DNA from: Saturnia japonica
Taxonomy: Eukaryota > Arthropoda > Insecta > Lepidoptera > Saturniidae
Direction: 5' to 3'
Length of the DNA stretch: 64,000 nucleotides
Assembly: GCA_033032175.1 (NCBI GenBank)
Contig: CM065309.1
Coordinates: 496,001 to 560,000, forward strand
The notes beneath the pieces are model-generated. The model did not search any database. It was not told where the DNA came from and was given only the letters and a program-made list of their open reading frames with translations. This document shows, in pieces, positions 26,104 to 39,159 of the stretch (positions within the stretch are counted from its first letter, which is position 1; every line of letters begins with the position of its first letter). The position numbers were made by a program, and so were the translations under genes.

Positions 26104-26347
26104 CCATCAACCCTGTATCCCCGAAGGGTTAGACCGAGGTGTACTAATGTACACCCATAGTTTGCCGGATAAGTTTTTTAGGTCCCATGTAATAGGGGGC
26201 GAGTCTATTGCCATTTATCGGACACGAAGGCAAACTCCGAGCGGCTACTGAGAATTTCATAGAAAAACCCACTAACACTTTGCTCGACCTGGGAATCGAA
26301 CCCAGGACTCATAGTAGTCACGCTTAGGACCACTAGGCAAATGAGGA
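26104..26347 (-). mobile_element. tRNA-derived SINE, copy 1
   Basis: On the minus strand an A-box-like TTGCCTAGTGG (26330-26340) and a perfect B box GGTTCGATTCC (26292-26302) head the element. The body includes GGCAATAGACTCG and GGACCTAAAAAACTT. The two promoter boxes are 27 nt apart, as in tRNA genes. Confidence 0.75.
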
Positions 26348-26926
26348 AAAAAAATACCAAAAAATAATAATAGAGAAACAAGATTAACCCAGTAACAAAT
26401 TTATTTTTCCCGGGTTAAAGTTATTTATTATGATTGATTACCTTCCATTGACGACAGACTTTTTTTACAGACGTCCGACTATTTTAGACACGATTTAGTG
26501 TGTTGAAGTAAACCGCAGCTTGTCTTCGTAGTTCGTATTTAGCACGCGCACGCTATTTACAGAAAATCTGTATATTATCAATCGAGATCAAGGTTTCTAT
26601 TTATAGCTAGGGTGAAAGACATAATAGTTGACCATTAAAGAACTTTTCAATGTTTACAAAGTTTAGTAAAGGTTATGATAATGTATTTAGTAAACTCTTA
26701 ATAAAAACAACGCTATTTTTATTATAAAAATGTAAACATATTCCAATTACAATACTCAGCAAATTTGAGATATACGTCGTGTGCTTCCAATTACCCCGAA
26801 CCACGAAACGACTCCAACGCTCCAGAATAAAGCAAAAAAACTTACGTAAAATGGACCATGCCTCGCAATAAGCTGAATGCAAAAAGACCGAGAAAATATT
26901 TTTTTATGGTTTATTTTACTTGTTAT

Positions 26927-27166
26927 AAGACAATTTTTAATACAAAAGAAAACAAACTCAATGATTTTCAATAGTTTTCTCGTATATCTTCGAAATTGAA
27001 GGTCCAATGCCAAAATGAAACTAAAATGGAACCACCGTTGATGTATTCCCTATCCCACAAAAATAGAATCATCCAAATCGTTTCAAAAACATGAAGTTAT
27101 GGCTGAACAATAAAAAAAAAAACATTCTATTGAGTAACCAACTTTTATTGAAGTCGGTAAAAATAT
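26927..27166. repeat. Repeat family A, copy 7
   Basis: Diverged copy ending TTGAAGTCGGTAAAA. Confidence 0.75.
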
Positions 27167-27718
27167 GCCAGAAAAATATTAGAGTAGAAATACTTTCAGA
27201 TCACTAATACGTATACACATGTTTCCTTCCTTCCTCTCAGGAGGCAGAGTACATGTATATATATGTATCTATGTTATGGGATGGGGAATTAGCTAGATCG
27301 CGACTTATTTGCAATCGCAGCAAAAGCCTAAGACGAGGTCCGGCAACTTTGGCACCCTTGAGCGAGTTATGTTACTTTCGCGGCCGAGTGACTTAAGCGC
27401 TCGCCCCCAAGTCGTGTAAAAGCCGTCTGAGGGCCCAGGGTCCTTATGGATAAGAGTATATATAGTAAGTGAGAAAAAAAAATTGTGCATATACACAGCA
27501 AATTACACATATTGATAGTAAATAAACAAGATACATTATTAATCATGCAAGTACTTACAGAATACGATTCAATTAACAGTTATCAAACAATCATTACCGA
27601 GTATTTATGAACTATACAACTTGAGTAATTAAAAGGTAAATTAGAAACGAATTCAATGGGCTTACTATTACTAAGTAACTTACCAGCGCACTCATCGGAA
27701 ATTTATATTAAAGGTTTA
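27167..27718. other. Unassigned, partly GC-rich
   Basis: 27295-27440 is GC-rich (CGCGGCCGAGTGACTTAAGC), possibly another repeat. No gene recognised. Confidence 0.35.
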
Positions 27719-28208
27719 ATAGCTGTGCCCGTGGCTTCGCTCACTTGGACTACAGAATGCCCGCGCGAATCTTACTACCCGCTCCCGGCTATTTCAAAGA
27801 CAAAAATGCTTATTGTGGGTATTCCTTAGAAGATAGACGTATACACTTCCTGAATTTTTTGTAGGTCAGTTTGCTATATCTCTAATGATTTACTCGGCGT
27901 AAGCCATTTAAACGCCCGAATTGATTTACCATGACCACTTGTTATTTATTTGTGCGGAACCCTAATTCTTTTTCTAAAATAAAAGTAGCCTAAGTTACTC
28001 CCTATAACATCAGCTATCTGCCAGTAAAAGTCCCGTCAAAATGGGTCCCAACCGTTTCGGAGATTACCCGGAACAATCAGACAGACAGACAAAATTTTTT
28101 AAAATTGGTTTTTTTTTATATGTATCGTATATATTTTCATATGCATTTAGTAAAAAACTATTATCTTGACATTACAAATAGACACTTCAATTTTAATAAT
28201 TGTATAGA
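27719..28208 (-). mobile_element. Helitron, family H1, third copy
   Basis: Reverse orientation. It starts TCTATACAATTATTAAAATT at 28208 and ends CCACGGGCACAGCTAT at 27719 (CTAG decayed to CTAT). All internal blocks are present. Confidence 0.75.
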
Positions 28209-28650
28209 TAAATAACTTTTAAAATAAGTACTGTATAGAATGGATTTTTTAGACGGGAAGTAAGGGCAGGTTACCTTAACCGTTGTACCTACAGGAAACT
28301 TTCTTAGTTCACTATCCTTAACTTATTAAGTCACTTCGACCTGCATTCAGTTTTTGAAAAATGTGTACTGTTGTCAACAAAATAGGTAATTTACACAAAT
28401 CATGCCTATTTTCATGCCAATCAATAAGGATCAATCAATAAACTCTTAATAATATCAGAAATCGCAAAATCTTTTCCTATACATTTCGTAGGAAATCAAT
28501 CTGGCGTCAAAAGATCATAGAAAAATCTTAATAAATAATAATAGAAGTCAGAACGTTATTAAATTGTATGAAACTTTTTAATTTATACTTGTATGTGATA
28601 TGAAAAGTTAAACCAAAAATATTGATTTTTTAAAGTACCTATTACAAATA

Positions 28651-28869
28651 CTATAATGTATACAGTGCCTTACAATTATCTACCTGTATGCGACCCTCAC
28701 ACGCGTGTTGGATGTTTGCTAGCATTCGGCGCGTTATACTTAAAGACCTCACACGTCGCAACATTTCCTGATAAATAGTTCCTGTTTCATACAATGATCC
28801 AACAAGCGGTCCACAATCAACAACAATCCACACACGCCCGAACAGGAAATCAACTTCGTCGTGATTCAC
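28651..28869 (-). other. Possible transposon-protein remnant
   Basis: The open frame reads FGRVWIVVDCGPLVG, then EMLRRVRSL and MLANIQHACEGRIQ. A helical tail of the type LRRV...ML.NIQ...RIQ is seen near the C-termini of some insect transposon ORFs, but this similarity is weak. Function and boundaries are unknown. Confidence 0.2.
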
Positions 28870-29266
28870 ATTATTTATTTATAGAAAACATTATAAATAA
28901 AAGGGCATAATATCCGAATGCAACTTTTTCAAACAGTTTCAAATGTATTTTCTCTCGTATTTATAAACATCGAGTCATATAAGTACGTAATACAAAATCA
29001 GAAAATCATAAAACGAGAAACGGAGCTCAAAGAAACTGACTAATAAAAACTAGAAATATCCTTAGAAAATAGACGTCATATGCTTTCGCTGATTTTTTTG
29101 TAGGTGTTTAATTTCCCATCAGTTCCTAGGTCGTTTGTGAATAAATTTTACTATCTAATTTAAATGTTATCAGTTTGATAAGTCTATGGCCCACGAATAA
29201 TCTAAATACTAGTAAAAGTTTCAGACGTGTACCTATTTATTTTATAATATAATAGCTAATTGTATA

Positions 29267-29773
29267 ATAGCTGAGTCCGCGGACTGCGCTCGCGTGGATT
29301 ACACAGAAAGCCATCGATCGGGCACTCGCACAAATCTGCTACCCCCGCTTCCGGTTATTTTAAAGACAAAAATGCTTATTGTGGGTGATCCTCAAAAGAT
29401 ACCCATATGCTAATTTTTCAAAATCTACAATTATGTAGTACAATAATTTGAAATATCTCTTATGGCTTACTCAGCGTAAGCGATTTATGCGTCCGTATTA
29501 ATTCACCATGACCAGTTTTTTATTTTATTTGCGCGGAACCCTATTTGTTTTTCCACAATAAATGTAGCCAAATTACTCCTTAAAACATCAGTTATCTGCC
29601 ATGAAAATACGGTCAAAATCGGTCTAACCGTTTCGAAGATTACCCGGAACAAATACAAAGACAAAAAATTAAAAAAAAATTTTTTGTTTGTATCGTTTGT
29701 ATTTACAAGCATTTAGTAAAAAGCTGTTATTTTGACATTACAAACAAACATTTCAATTTTATTAATTTATAAA
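29267..29773 (-). mobile_element. Helitron, family H1, fourth copy
   Basis: Reverse orientation, both ends decayed. It retains CCGGGTAATCTTCGAAACGG and GAACCCTATTTGTTTTTCC-type blocks on the plus strand. Confidence 0.65.
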
Positions 29774-30378
29774 GTAATAAGTATCTAACACCATGTGACC
29801 ATGGGAATCGAGTTTCGACACTGGCAGATACGCAAAAAAACACCTTGCCAGAGAGGTAAAAAAAAAAAAACAGTTACATCTCATCGCTAAAAGATTCATT
29901 AGCAGAATAAGACAACAGTGTTAATAATAAAAATTATTAGCACATACAGACTTGCAACAAATGTCTTTTAACCGATTAACAAGTCGTTTCGTTAATAATC
30001 GTGAGCATGCAATCAATTTACAAATGATAGACTGGTCTATGGGTGTTGAAATAATGATATCAATCGAGAATATTCTGTGATCGCTTATATGTTGTAATAA
30101 TTTACTTTATGTCTAGTCATGGACTGGAGATTGGATATCACGTGTGTTGGTAGAGACTCCTTAGAAGTTATTATATAACCTATAACTTTGTTGAATAAAT
30201 ATTCTTCTTCTTCTTATATATAAAAATCGATGTTGGTATGTATGTTCCCTATGGACTCCAACACGACATAGCAACGAGAGACTCGGTTTGCTAGTAGGCT
30301 ATAAAATTCAAAGAGAATTTTTCAAATGTGACTGGGAGTTCCAGAGATTAACACGTTCAAACAAACACTTGAGTTTTA

Positions 30379-30935
30379 TCTATACTTACTTATTATATTA
30401 CAATAAAATGAATAGTTTTTTGTTTGTTTGTTTCACAGTATAATAATCTATGAAACTACCAGTCGGATTCGATAAATAATTTTTGCATATGATAGCCTGC
30501 ACGAGAAATAGTATAAGGCTATCTAACATTTGTCTGCAACTCTGAGCTATCCTAAAATATTGATTTTTCTAAAGTAAGTCCTCCCAAACTGCTTAATCCA
30601 CATGCGCTGGCGTAATGGTTAATGATACGTAACTATAATGTTCTAGAAAAATATTGATTCTTAGTAGGTATATCTAAAAAAAAACCCTCGATAGCATACG
30701 CCTATTTTTTATAGGTAAGGTATTTTGTGACAAATTAGTTTAGTGATAAAAAGTGATTTATTAGCATTATTTTTAGGCATGGTATATTAATGAACAAATG
30801 TTACTTTATCATAAAAACAAAGTTAAACTTTGCCCTTTGCAGCATTTTATTAGAACACATTTTAGGGGATAATGAAAATTAAAATAATTTGTACTTGCGG
30901 ATAAAAACACGGGTGAAACCGTGGGACACAGCTAG
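30379..30935 (+). mobile_element. Helitron, family H3, complete
   Basis: It starts TCTATACTTACTTATTATAT and ends with the 5-bp-stem hairpin CACGG-GTGAAA-CCGTG (30908-30923), GGACACAG and CTAG. Flanks are A at 30378 and T at 30936. No transposase is encoded. Confidence 0.8.
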
Positions 30936-31850
30936 TAACATTATCAACGATAAAATAAAGATATGTCATAACATTTCAAGTGGCATGTTCTGCCTTCGCT
31001 TTCCGTTAGAGCAAAGTATAAAAATTGATAGTAGAAACAAAACGTGTAATTTTTTTATATTTCGGCGTTAATATTATCAGATGCAACGCGAAGAGTAGAA
31101 TCGGATTCAAAAATTTGCCAGTCGACCGATAAGACGCAGCGATCAATTTCCGTTCTAAGTAATTTCATCTGAAGTTTCGAGTTTAAAGAGAATCATAGAT
31201 TGGAGATTCTCGAAGATTTAACATCGAAGACATTCTAAACAGTAGAATAAGGAATAGTATTTTCTACAATAATTGAAAATTACTATAAACTATAAAATAC
31301 AATGCAATGCAAATTTATTTAGCGCGCTTTAAAAATATACTAGAGATTTTATGTATATGATAGATGTAGATAGGTAGGTAGTTTTAATTTTGAAATCAAT
31401 GCGTTAAAGTGTAACAAAGAAAACGTTGTTTATAATACCTATATGGCTTTGCCAATTGTTATTTTTCGCCCGGTTATAACAATGAAAATACACACAATTA
31501 TATCTTTTATTAAATATGATGTCAGATAATGGATATTTCCTACGTACAGCAGCGAGGGCGCCACTTGTGTTAACAAAGAGTCACCGCTTACTGATACAAA
31601 TGTACTTACTTAGCCGCGGTACCAACGAACGGGCCAGAATGCCTTTGTTGTTACGATTTCAATACCTACTGACGTCAACAAAAAAAAAAACAGCAAAGAT
31701 TTTAGTAAAAGAACAAAAACAGAATTGTGATTTAAAAAAAGCGCGTGCAGCACCGTACACGTGATAGAAATGCAACTTCATTTAAAGAGAGACGCGGATA
31801 GCCTAAAATTTTGTATACTATACTTACACCAATATTTATAAAAAGAAAAG
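30936..31850. other. Anonymous stretch
   Basis: No gene recognised. Open frames at 30889-31071 and 31516-31764 lack domains. Confidence 0.4.
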
Positions 31851-32310
31851 ATTTGATTTTTGAAGTGAAAACTTCTTTAGCATCGTTGTGATTTGAAAGT
31901 CGATGAAACGAAAAAGCGAAAGCGACAGTAAAAAGAGATAGAGACAAATAAATTCATAATATTTAACGTGGGAGAAAATGAGATAGGAAAGTTTTAGGCA
32001 ATGGTAAAATGGTACAAAAGAGGTTTGTTGCACGCAATAGTGAATTTTATTACCTCACCAACAAAGCACGAAACAAAAAATTTTTAGATAACACTTATGA
32101 CTATCTGTTACTGATTGATATTGTGTTAGGTTACCATGGGTATTTTAAATGTGCATTAATTGAAAATGATATTGTGAATAATGATTGTGAGTATGTACTT
32201 GTATTTACATTTTCATAAACTGTAAATTAGTGAGCATTTGATCATTTTCTGAATTTAAAAAAAAATGTAGATGTGAAGGTTTCACTTCTACCACGTATGA
32301 ATTGTTTTTT
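31851..32310. repeat. Repeat family B, long copy
   Basis: Shared with 39268-39545: GAAGTGAAAACTTCTTTAGC; CTGTTACTGATTGATATTGT; TGATTGTGAGTATGTACTTG. The second copy lacks about 150 bp of the middle. It ends beside a T-rich run at 32306-32325. Confidence 0.7.
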
Positions 32311-32327
32311 TTTTTTTTTTTTTTTGT

Positions 32328-32556
32328 TTATAATGGATTAACTCAAAAACTACTGGACCGACTTTAAAAATTCTTTCACCAATACAAAGCTACAGTATCA
32401 GCGAGTAACATAGGCTATATTATTACTTGAAACATTACTTTATTCCTCATTAAAGGGTCGATAGTTTTACAAAAAGTATAAAAATTACCTACACGGGTGC
32501 ATTGGCGATGTTTGTCATATAAAATTAACACAGGTGAATCCGTGGGGTACAGCTAA
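32328..32556 (+). mobile_element. Helitron remnant, family H3-like
   Basis: It ends CAGGTGAATCCGTGGGGTAC, then AGCTAA, a decayed hairpin and CTAG terminus. Confidence 0.5.
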
Positions 32557-34252
32557 TGTTAGGTATACCTAAAATGTATACCTGTCTTTCTCCTTCTCTC
32601 TACGTTACATCTTTCTTCTCTCTCATTTAACGAAATGTGCCTAGAATGACGCGTCCTTGAAATTTCATTCTTAATTCTTGTTCAATTATCAAACCGCCGC
32701 CGCCTTTAGAAGTCTTACTTCAAAAAAATATGCAAGGACGGGGCTGAAAAGAGAGCACGACGGCCATAAGCCGAATTATGCCTGAAATATGATAAGCTAT
32801 AAAATGGAAGAGAAACACATTAGGGTCTCACACGCAGTGGGGGTTTTAAGAGTGGTAAATTCTAAGCATGTTTCAACTGCGGAAACATGGCAACCCCAGT
32901 AATTTCTGTCCCAAAACAGTAGTACTCACGCTGTTGAGGTCCGATTGGAGTGGTGATGTTAGCAACAACCATTGGCACAAGAGGATTTTCAGCTCAGTCC
33001 TCAGGTGTAGCATTATTATTGACTAGCCTCAGACAAGCAGTCCCTTATGAGTTTTTATTTATTAATTAATTAAAGCACGATCTGCAGACACTGGATCCGT
33101 GCGTTTTATATCATGAAGCCTTCACAAGAAAGTATTTAAATTTGCTTGAAAATAAAATGCAGCATAATTGAGACCACGAGAACCAGAGTAGTCTATTTGC
33201 TTTTTTCGATAAATTCACCTATTAACATATACATAATCTAAAATGTGCTTTTAGAAAAGCATAATGGCCAAAGGTTATTATTATATTCATGCTGTCATCT
33301 GTTAATATCATGTAAATAATTTTAGACCATTGTGGTTTTGTTAAAGCACAAACTAAGTGAACGTATTTTTTTGTAGGTTTTTTTGATTAGTTGTTGTTAT
33401 TTCTCTTATTCATCATCATCATCATTTCAACCGAAAGATGTCCTCTGATGGGCATAGGTGTCCCACAAAGATCTCCACAACGACCAGTCCTGGGCTACTC
33501 GCATCCATCCTTCTCCTATTAGGCATATTCTCTTTTGAGGTTGATTATAAATAGTTATAGACTACAGCATTTAACCACCTTGTGGACTCCATGAATGTTT
33601 ATTTATTTTCATATAAGTAAACTTCCAAGCTCAAGATATATGACATTCCTACATACGGCGTTACCGAGTTGCAGTAATCTTCACCTGACATTACGCATGA
33701 ATTGACACGCATGAATGTTTTTTTTTATTACACACTCAATGTAACAAGGCAATTGAACAATTAACGCCTAGGCCTTTTAATGCCTTATTCGTATTGAATA
33801 TATTGATAACTTAGGTATTTTGTGACGAAACCTTTTTATTTCTACGACGTGCGTTGACACTATTTTCTGTTGCATCAATATTTTATAGTTTATTTAGATG
33901 TAATGTAAAACCTATGGTACAGAGGATAAATCCACTCGATTACGAAACACTGAAGGAACTACGCGCTCGGCAGAATAACGGAGGTCATTGTCAAGGTCGA
34001 TGAAAACCGAATCGCTCATGCAATAAATAATGAATGGCTGGAATTGTTTTGCGGTTTAATAGTTTTATTTATTATTCACTACATGATTTATTCATACTAA
34101 TGTTGAATAGTAATGTGTTGATTTGACGTTTGACGTTTGCGCAAAGGACAGCGTATACTTGCGGTTTCATGAATGATTCGATACATGTGGTCATAACTAA
34201 TGTTAATATCGTCTATTTCTGTTAAGAAAGAGTGTAAATTACTTTGTATATT
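32557..34252. other. Anonymous stretch
   Basis: Apart from the LINE tail at 33410-33535, nothing is recognised. 32640-33050 is less AT-rich but has no supported exon. Confidence 0.35.
33410..33535 (-). repeat. LINE tail fragment with CAT microsatellite
   Basis: (CAT)n at 33412-33426 is followed by text resembling CGAAAGATGTCCTCTGATGG, then AAAGATCTCCACAACGACCA. This block is very common near the 3' end of lepidopteran RTE-like LINEs. Only about 125 bp are recognisable. Confidence 0.5.
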
Positions 34253-34493
34253 TGTGGAGGGTAATCCTGGAACCACAGTACCTATGTGAAAAACTATTTT
34301 TGGATATTATGACCTATTTATTGATGAAAGTTATAGGCTTTATAACTTCACGATAGGACCCCAAGGAGCAGAGCAGTAACTATGAACGTTGAGCAATTTT
34401 CAATTATATCGAACGATTATCCTATTAATGTCATCTACCAATTAAAACTTTTGTCTTCCGATTTCGCAAAATTAAGTGTATTTATATTTAGCA

Positions 34494-34962
34494 CTAGCTG
34501 TGCCCGCAGCGTGGACTACAGAATGCCGTCGATCGGGCATACGCGCTAATCGTGCTAACCCCGCTCCCAGATATTTTAAAGTTAAAAATGTTTATTGTGG
34601 GTGATCCTCAGAAGATCGTTAGTAGGCCTGCTTATGGTTTACTCAACATAAGCTATTAAAGCGTCCCAAAATCGTCGATTTCCGGTATGATTTTTATATG
34701 CGCGGAACCCTAATTCTTTTTCTAAAATAAAAGTAGCATAAATTACTCCTTATAACATCATCTATCTGCCAGTGAAAGTCCCGTCAAAATCAGTCTAACT
34801 GTTTTGGAGATTACCCGAAACAGACAGACAATGAAAAATTAAAAAAAAAAAACTTTATTATAAGTACTGTACCTATATATGTACTTTCATACTATGCATT
34901 TAGTAAAAAGTTGTTACTTTGACATTACTTGCAGATAATTCAATTTTATTTATTTGTATAGA
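34494..34962 (-). mobile_element. Helitron, family H1, fifth copy, exact ends
   Basis: On the minus strand it starts TCTATACAAATAAATAAAAT and ends GCGGGCACAGCTAG. Flanks are A (complement of 34963) and T (complement of 34493), so the insertion is intact. Confidence 0.8.
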
Positions 34963-36184
34963 TAATATACAGGAAAGTCACTAATACCATTGGTAGAATT
35001 AAGTCCTGAACAAAAGTGAATGAACTGCCAAAACAGCATGTTTATTTGTTGTTATTTGAGGTATTTTGGCAACAGTCAGTGGCAGTCAATAATTTGTGGC
35101 TATGTAAATTGGTTTGTTTAAATAATTACTAATTTAAAGAACACTTCCTAGTAAACAAAACAATGCTTATACTGATAACAATAATGCAAATGTGATGAAT
35201 TTGTTTATAAATAACGAATTTGAATATTTATATTGACTGTAAAAAATTATTATTCATAAGATTAAAAAAGATTTACTGAAACTTACAAAGTTTTTCTGCT
35301 CTCAACTTACATTGAAGTAAAAATATATATATTATAACAATTAAAACTGGTTATACATACATACCTACCTATACATACCTATACATGTAAAACTTTACTG
35401 AGTCTAATGAAACAAAATATTTTTATAAATATTTAAGTATATAAATTAATAAATATTATTATTATTAAAATTTAAAACTTATATTTTTTTAAATTTATTA
35501 CACACATCATTACATAATAAAATAATATTAATTAAGTATTTATATCAAATAAATAATTATTAAATACCATACATTTCTAAATAAAATTTCTTAACAGAAA
35601 ATAAATTTTAAATAATATAAGTAAAAATTGTGGGGTTAACCTTCAAAATAATTATTTTTAGAATAAAAAACCTGTTATACAGACACACACAGTATATTTT
35701 TATCATTACCCTAAAATAGAATCAAAAAGGCAATAATATTGCCTAAATTTTTGCCATTACATTCAGATGGTGTTTACAATACTGTTACAAGACAAAATTA
35801 TAGTCAACTAAGCATAAATAAGCAAATTCTATCTCAAAGGAATGACTTCAGCCAAATTAACATGTAGTTAATTTAATTAGCTAGTCTTTAATGACAATCT
35901 GTTCTCAGACGTTAAGTGACACTTGGATACCATAGTAGCGTGTTAAGCCAAGTTAACAGAATGGCAAGTGGTACCTTGTGTAATATTACACAAACCATTT
36001 ATAGCCACCTTTAAACCTCTCATAACTCAAAAATGATTTCACATATACATGTCAAATTTGGCTCATATATTGAGATATATTATACAGAGATAGGTCACAA
36101 AAAAGTACTACAGCCATGTAAATTTACAGATGAATTAATTTGTAATAAATATTTTCACACATACAGCACAACAACATCAAAGAG
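34963..36184. other. AT-rich stretch
   Basis: Very AT-rich and nothing recognised. It may lie within the kinase gene's first intron. Confidence 0.4.
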
Positions 36185-36450
36185 AGGTAAGTCACAGAGA
36201 AATTTCTTTGCAGATTTCTCTCTACTTGGGGCAGTCCGACCAGTGGAGTCCCTCCACCCTACAGAAGATCCCAGCCAAATGACCTTATGTTATGTCCCTG
36301 AGAAAAGTAGGATTTCCAGAGTTCCTTAGAGTAAGGAGAACCTTTGGGGAGGGAACCTAGCACTAGTGATACCTAGTGCATTACAAGCGTCCATAGGCTA
36401 TGGTAGCCATTTACCATCAGTTGGGCCTTATGCCTGTTTGCCACCTTTGT
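36185..36450 (-). repeat. Repeat family S3, copy 2
   Basis: Reverse complement of the 5178 type: ACAAGCGTCCATAGGCTATG, CCATTTACCATCAGTTGGGC. An open frame across it has no meaning as a gene. Confidence 0.75.
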
Positions 36451-37574
36451 AGTAGAGAAAAAATGTTTTACTAATGCTTAAAAATCATCATATTATGTAG
36501 GGTTAATTCATACCAGATTGACTGCACTTATAAATTTAACAAAGCTTTATTTTATTTACCTTGTATTTTAATTAGGTACCTACTACTAACCAATATTAAA
36601 ATCTTACATTCCTGAATGTTAGATTATACATTTTAAATGAATTCTAATAAAATATCAAACTATACCTAAAAGTTTGATAATTTACTTAAACACACTACAT
36701 TAACATATCATTTGTAATCAATGATTAGATTGGATAGAAATTTAGGTATAATAAAAGTAAAGGCAATAAATAATATGATAAATTGTTGTAAGACTGAATA
36801 CAATTTACTTACAAATAGGTATATCTTTAAAATAATGTAAGCACTCTGATAACAAAGATTCTTTTTGTGACCAGTGGTGAATGAATGTAAGGACAATTAA
36901 ATACTAAATTCTTAAAAAATAAATCAATCCTGCCAATGAGATTCTTACCAATTTTTTTTAAATTCAGATAATTTTTTGTTCTATGAATTGGCCATCAACC
37001 ACCTGTTTTTTACAATTTTTCAAAAAAGGGTTTCAATATTTAATAATAACTTTAAAAGTGTTTAAAGTAACAGAGTGTATTGAACCATAAAATAATTTTA
37101 AATAAATATATTTACTTTATAAAAGTATAAATATACACATATATTAATAGAACTTTGATTCATGTAAGTTTATATAAAGTAAAATAAGATTGTTTTATAA
37201 TCAAATAACTTCATATATTAGAAAAAACCCTAATAAAATGGTTGCAAAAAAGATGTGATTAAACCTAACTGTATGTAGAGCTGTTATCAATAAAAAATGT
37301 TATTCTTTATTTATATTGGTTTAAAGAATATCACTGCAAGATTTTCTTAGCAAACAATAAAACACAATTACTTTGTCATATAAGAGTGACTTGCAAATGA
37401 ATGCAGTAGCTTAATAAACTATTTTATTAAGTTGTTTCAAAAATTTGTTATGATTAATAAAAAAAATAATTTCAAAAAATATGTGTTGATAAATAAAATC
37501 AGTTTTTGTTACATATAAAAAAGAAAATCCCCAAACAATTGAGTACAAAACTTAGTTTAAAAATAGATACTTAC
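36451..37574 (-). other. Start of the kinase gene's first intron
   Basis: The intron begins with donor GTAAGTA at 37574. It is AT-rich, has no recognised repeat in this part, and no downstream kinase exon was found. Confidence 0.4.
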
Positions 37575-37946
37575 TTTGAAAACTTCTGAGAAGAAGCCCG
37601 ATCCAATTTTCTCCAATATGAAGTCATCAAAAGGGTACAGAGCTGCCACAGCAGTCCTTAGAGCAGTACAGGATGACCCCGTCACTCTCTTGTCACCGAG
37701 TCTCTCACAATCCTCACTGACACCCGATTCCTTATCACATTCATCATCACAATACACTGCACTACGCTTTGTCCTCTCCTGCCCGTCGCGGTACCTCCTT
37801 CCGATTTTCGAATGGGGACCCCTCACAAAACGTCCCGCTTTAGCTGTCTCGTCCAAGTTCGTAAAGCTCTCCGCTATCTTCAGCACTTTACTTGGCTCCC
37901 GGCTCTCAAACTTACTCCTAATTCCTTCAGAACACTCTTGATGCAT
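37575..37946 (-). CDS. cdi: First coding exon of a TESK/center-divider-like protein kinase
   Basis: This exon of 124 codons runs from ATG at 37946 to a consensus donor, GTAAGTA, after 37575 in phase 0. An in-frame TAG at 38004-38006 with no intervening ATG fixes the start. Residues 1-100 are polar and low in recognisable motifs. Residues 106-124 read FDDFILEKIGSGFFSEVFK, the start of a kinase domain with glycine loop GSGFFSEV at 115-122. The EKIGSGFFSEVFK form is typical of testis-specific kinases TESK1/2 and Drosophila center divider, which phosphorylate serine, threonine and tyrosine; TESK1 acts on cofilin. LIM kinase is the nearest alternative but has a different loop. No downstream exon was recognised to the left, so the gene is partial here. 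Confidence 0.78.
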
Positions 37947-38300
37947 TGTAACTGATGCGTTTAACCGGCTTCCAGCATCATTATAATTAAGTGTCCACCG
38001 TTCCTAGCAAATAGTACTCCGTAATAAGCATTTTCTAAGTCCACGATATTATGAACGGTCGGTACTCGTAGATATGTGAAATAACATTTTTCAATCTCAC
38101 ATACAATAAACTAAAGTCGATTGATACTGTCACTTTCACATAATTCTTGATTTAGATGCGGCTTTACGTTATCAAAGGTTTCTTATCAACATTAATTTTT
38201 GTTACGATCTATGTTTTATGCGGTATAAATACTTTATAATTATACAAGCCGATAGTCTCGCGACGCGCATACGAGCAAAGTAAAGAAAGCGGAAAACAAC
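37947..38300 (-). promoter_or_regulatory. 5' UTR and presumed promoter region of the kinase gene
   Basis: Sequence immediately upstream of the kinase ATG is free of recognised repeats. It includes a CpG-containing patch (CGCGACGCGC) near 38260. No TATA or initiator element can be assigned with confidence. Confidence 0.3.
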
Positions 38301-38764
38301 CAAGCCAAGCAATACAGACTGCAAATGACATTATTTATGGCAGTGTTGGTTGCACTGAGCTTATTATTGTGTGCGGTTGGTAGAAACGAGTTTACGATGC
38401 GTTCATTTAAAACTGCCTATTTTTAATAGCATATTTTCATAAAAGCGTCGTTTGAAACGTTATTTTGATAAACAAAAATTGCCACGTATATTTTTGCACT
38501 GTACTGTATTATCCTTCATGTTTTATTAATAGGTACGTCTCTATCAGGACGAAAAAACAACCATAATGTTTGGATCTTCGAACATAGAGAATTCTTTTTC
38601 GTAGTTAAATATAAGTAGTGTTTATTGCAGAGATTTATTCTACGTTGAACTCATTAAGTAAATTTGAAAGTGATTGGTAATTCGGTCACACAGCCCGACA
38701 TTTTCATTTGTTAGTGTGTTAATACCATAGGAATGATAGAAAAAAAAAATATTAACGAAAAATA

Positions 38765-39110
38765 TTTTACCCGGTTAAACCGTAGCTACCGAGTTTTGGC
38801 GAGTTCTCAAACTGTCATGTAGTTTTTTTATTTATTCATTATCATAGGATATTTAATCATATATTATGTAATACTGGTGGTATTTTACGGGATATAGTTT
38901 GGTTGTTGTGCATACGTAAAGTGAATTATAAATATAAACTAGAAACATGCATTTTAAGATACCCAAATAACTCCCTAGATAGTTCTGACAAGGAAGCCAT
39001 CGTCTTGGCAGAAGACTCCATTTTTTGTAATAGAAAATTTTACGAAGGCTTTAAAACATTGATACAGCCAAGTGCTTTTTGCAGCGCCAAAACATGAAGA
39101 AGAATAGACC
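38765..39110 (+). repeat. Repeat family C, diverged copy
   Basis: GTTTTGGCGAGTTCTCAAAC is followed by an ACATGCATTTTAAG-type block and CAAGGAAGCCATC. It aligns by eye with 39160-39990 and 63530-63845. Confidence 0.55.
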
Positions 39111-39159
39111 ATTTTTTTTATTTATGAAAAATATTTTAACTAGTTTTATCGTAGATAGC

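Noticed and set aside
26290..26342. Possible tRNA gene on the minus strand
   Set aside because: Same block recurs at 55268-55325 with a shared non-tRNA body, so it is the head of a SINE.
36033..36329. 98-codon open frame, plus strand
   Set aside because: Most of it is repeat family S3 read in the wrong direction.
37576..37941. 121-codon frame, plus strand, over the kinase exon
   Set aside because: Antisense shadow of the minus-strand kinase exon, which has the glycine loop and a consensus donor.
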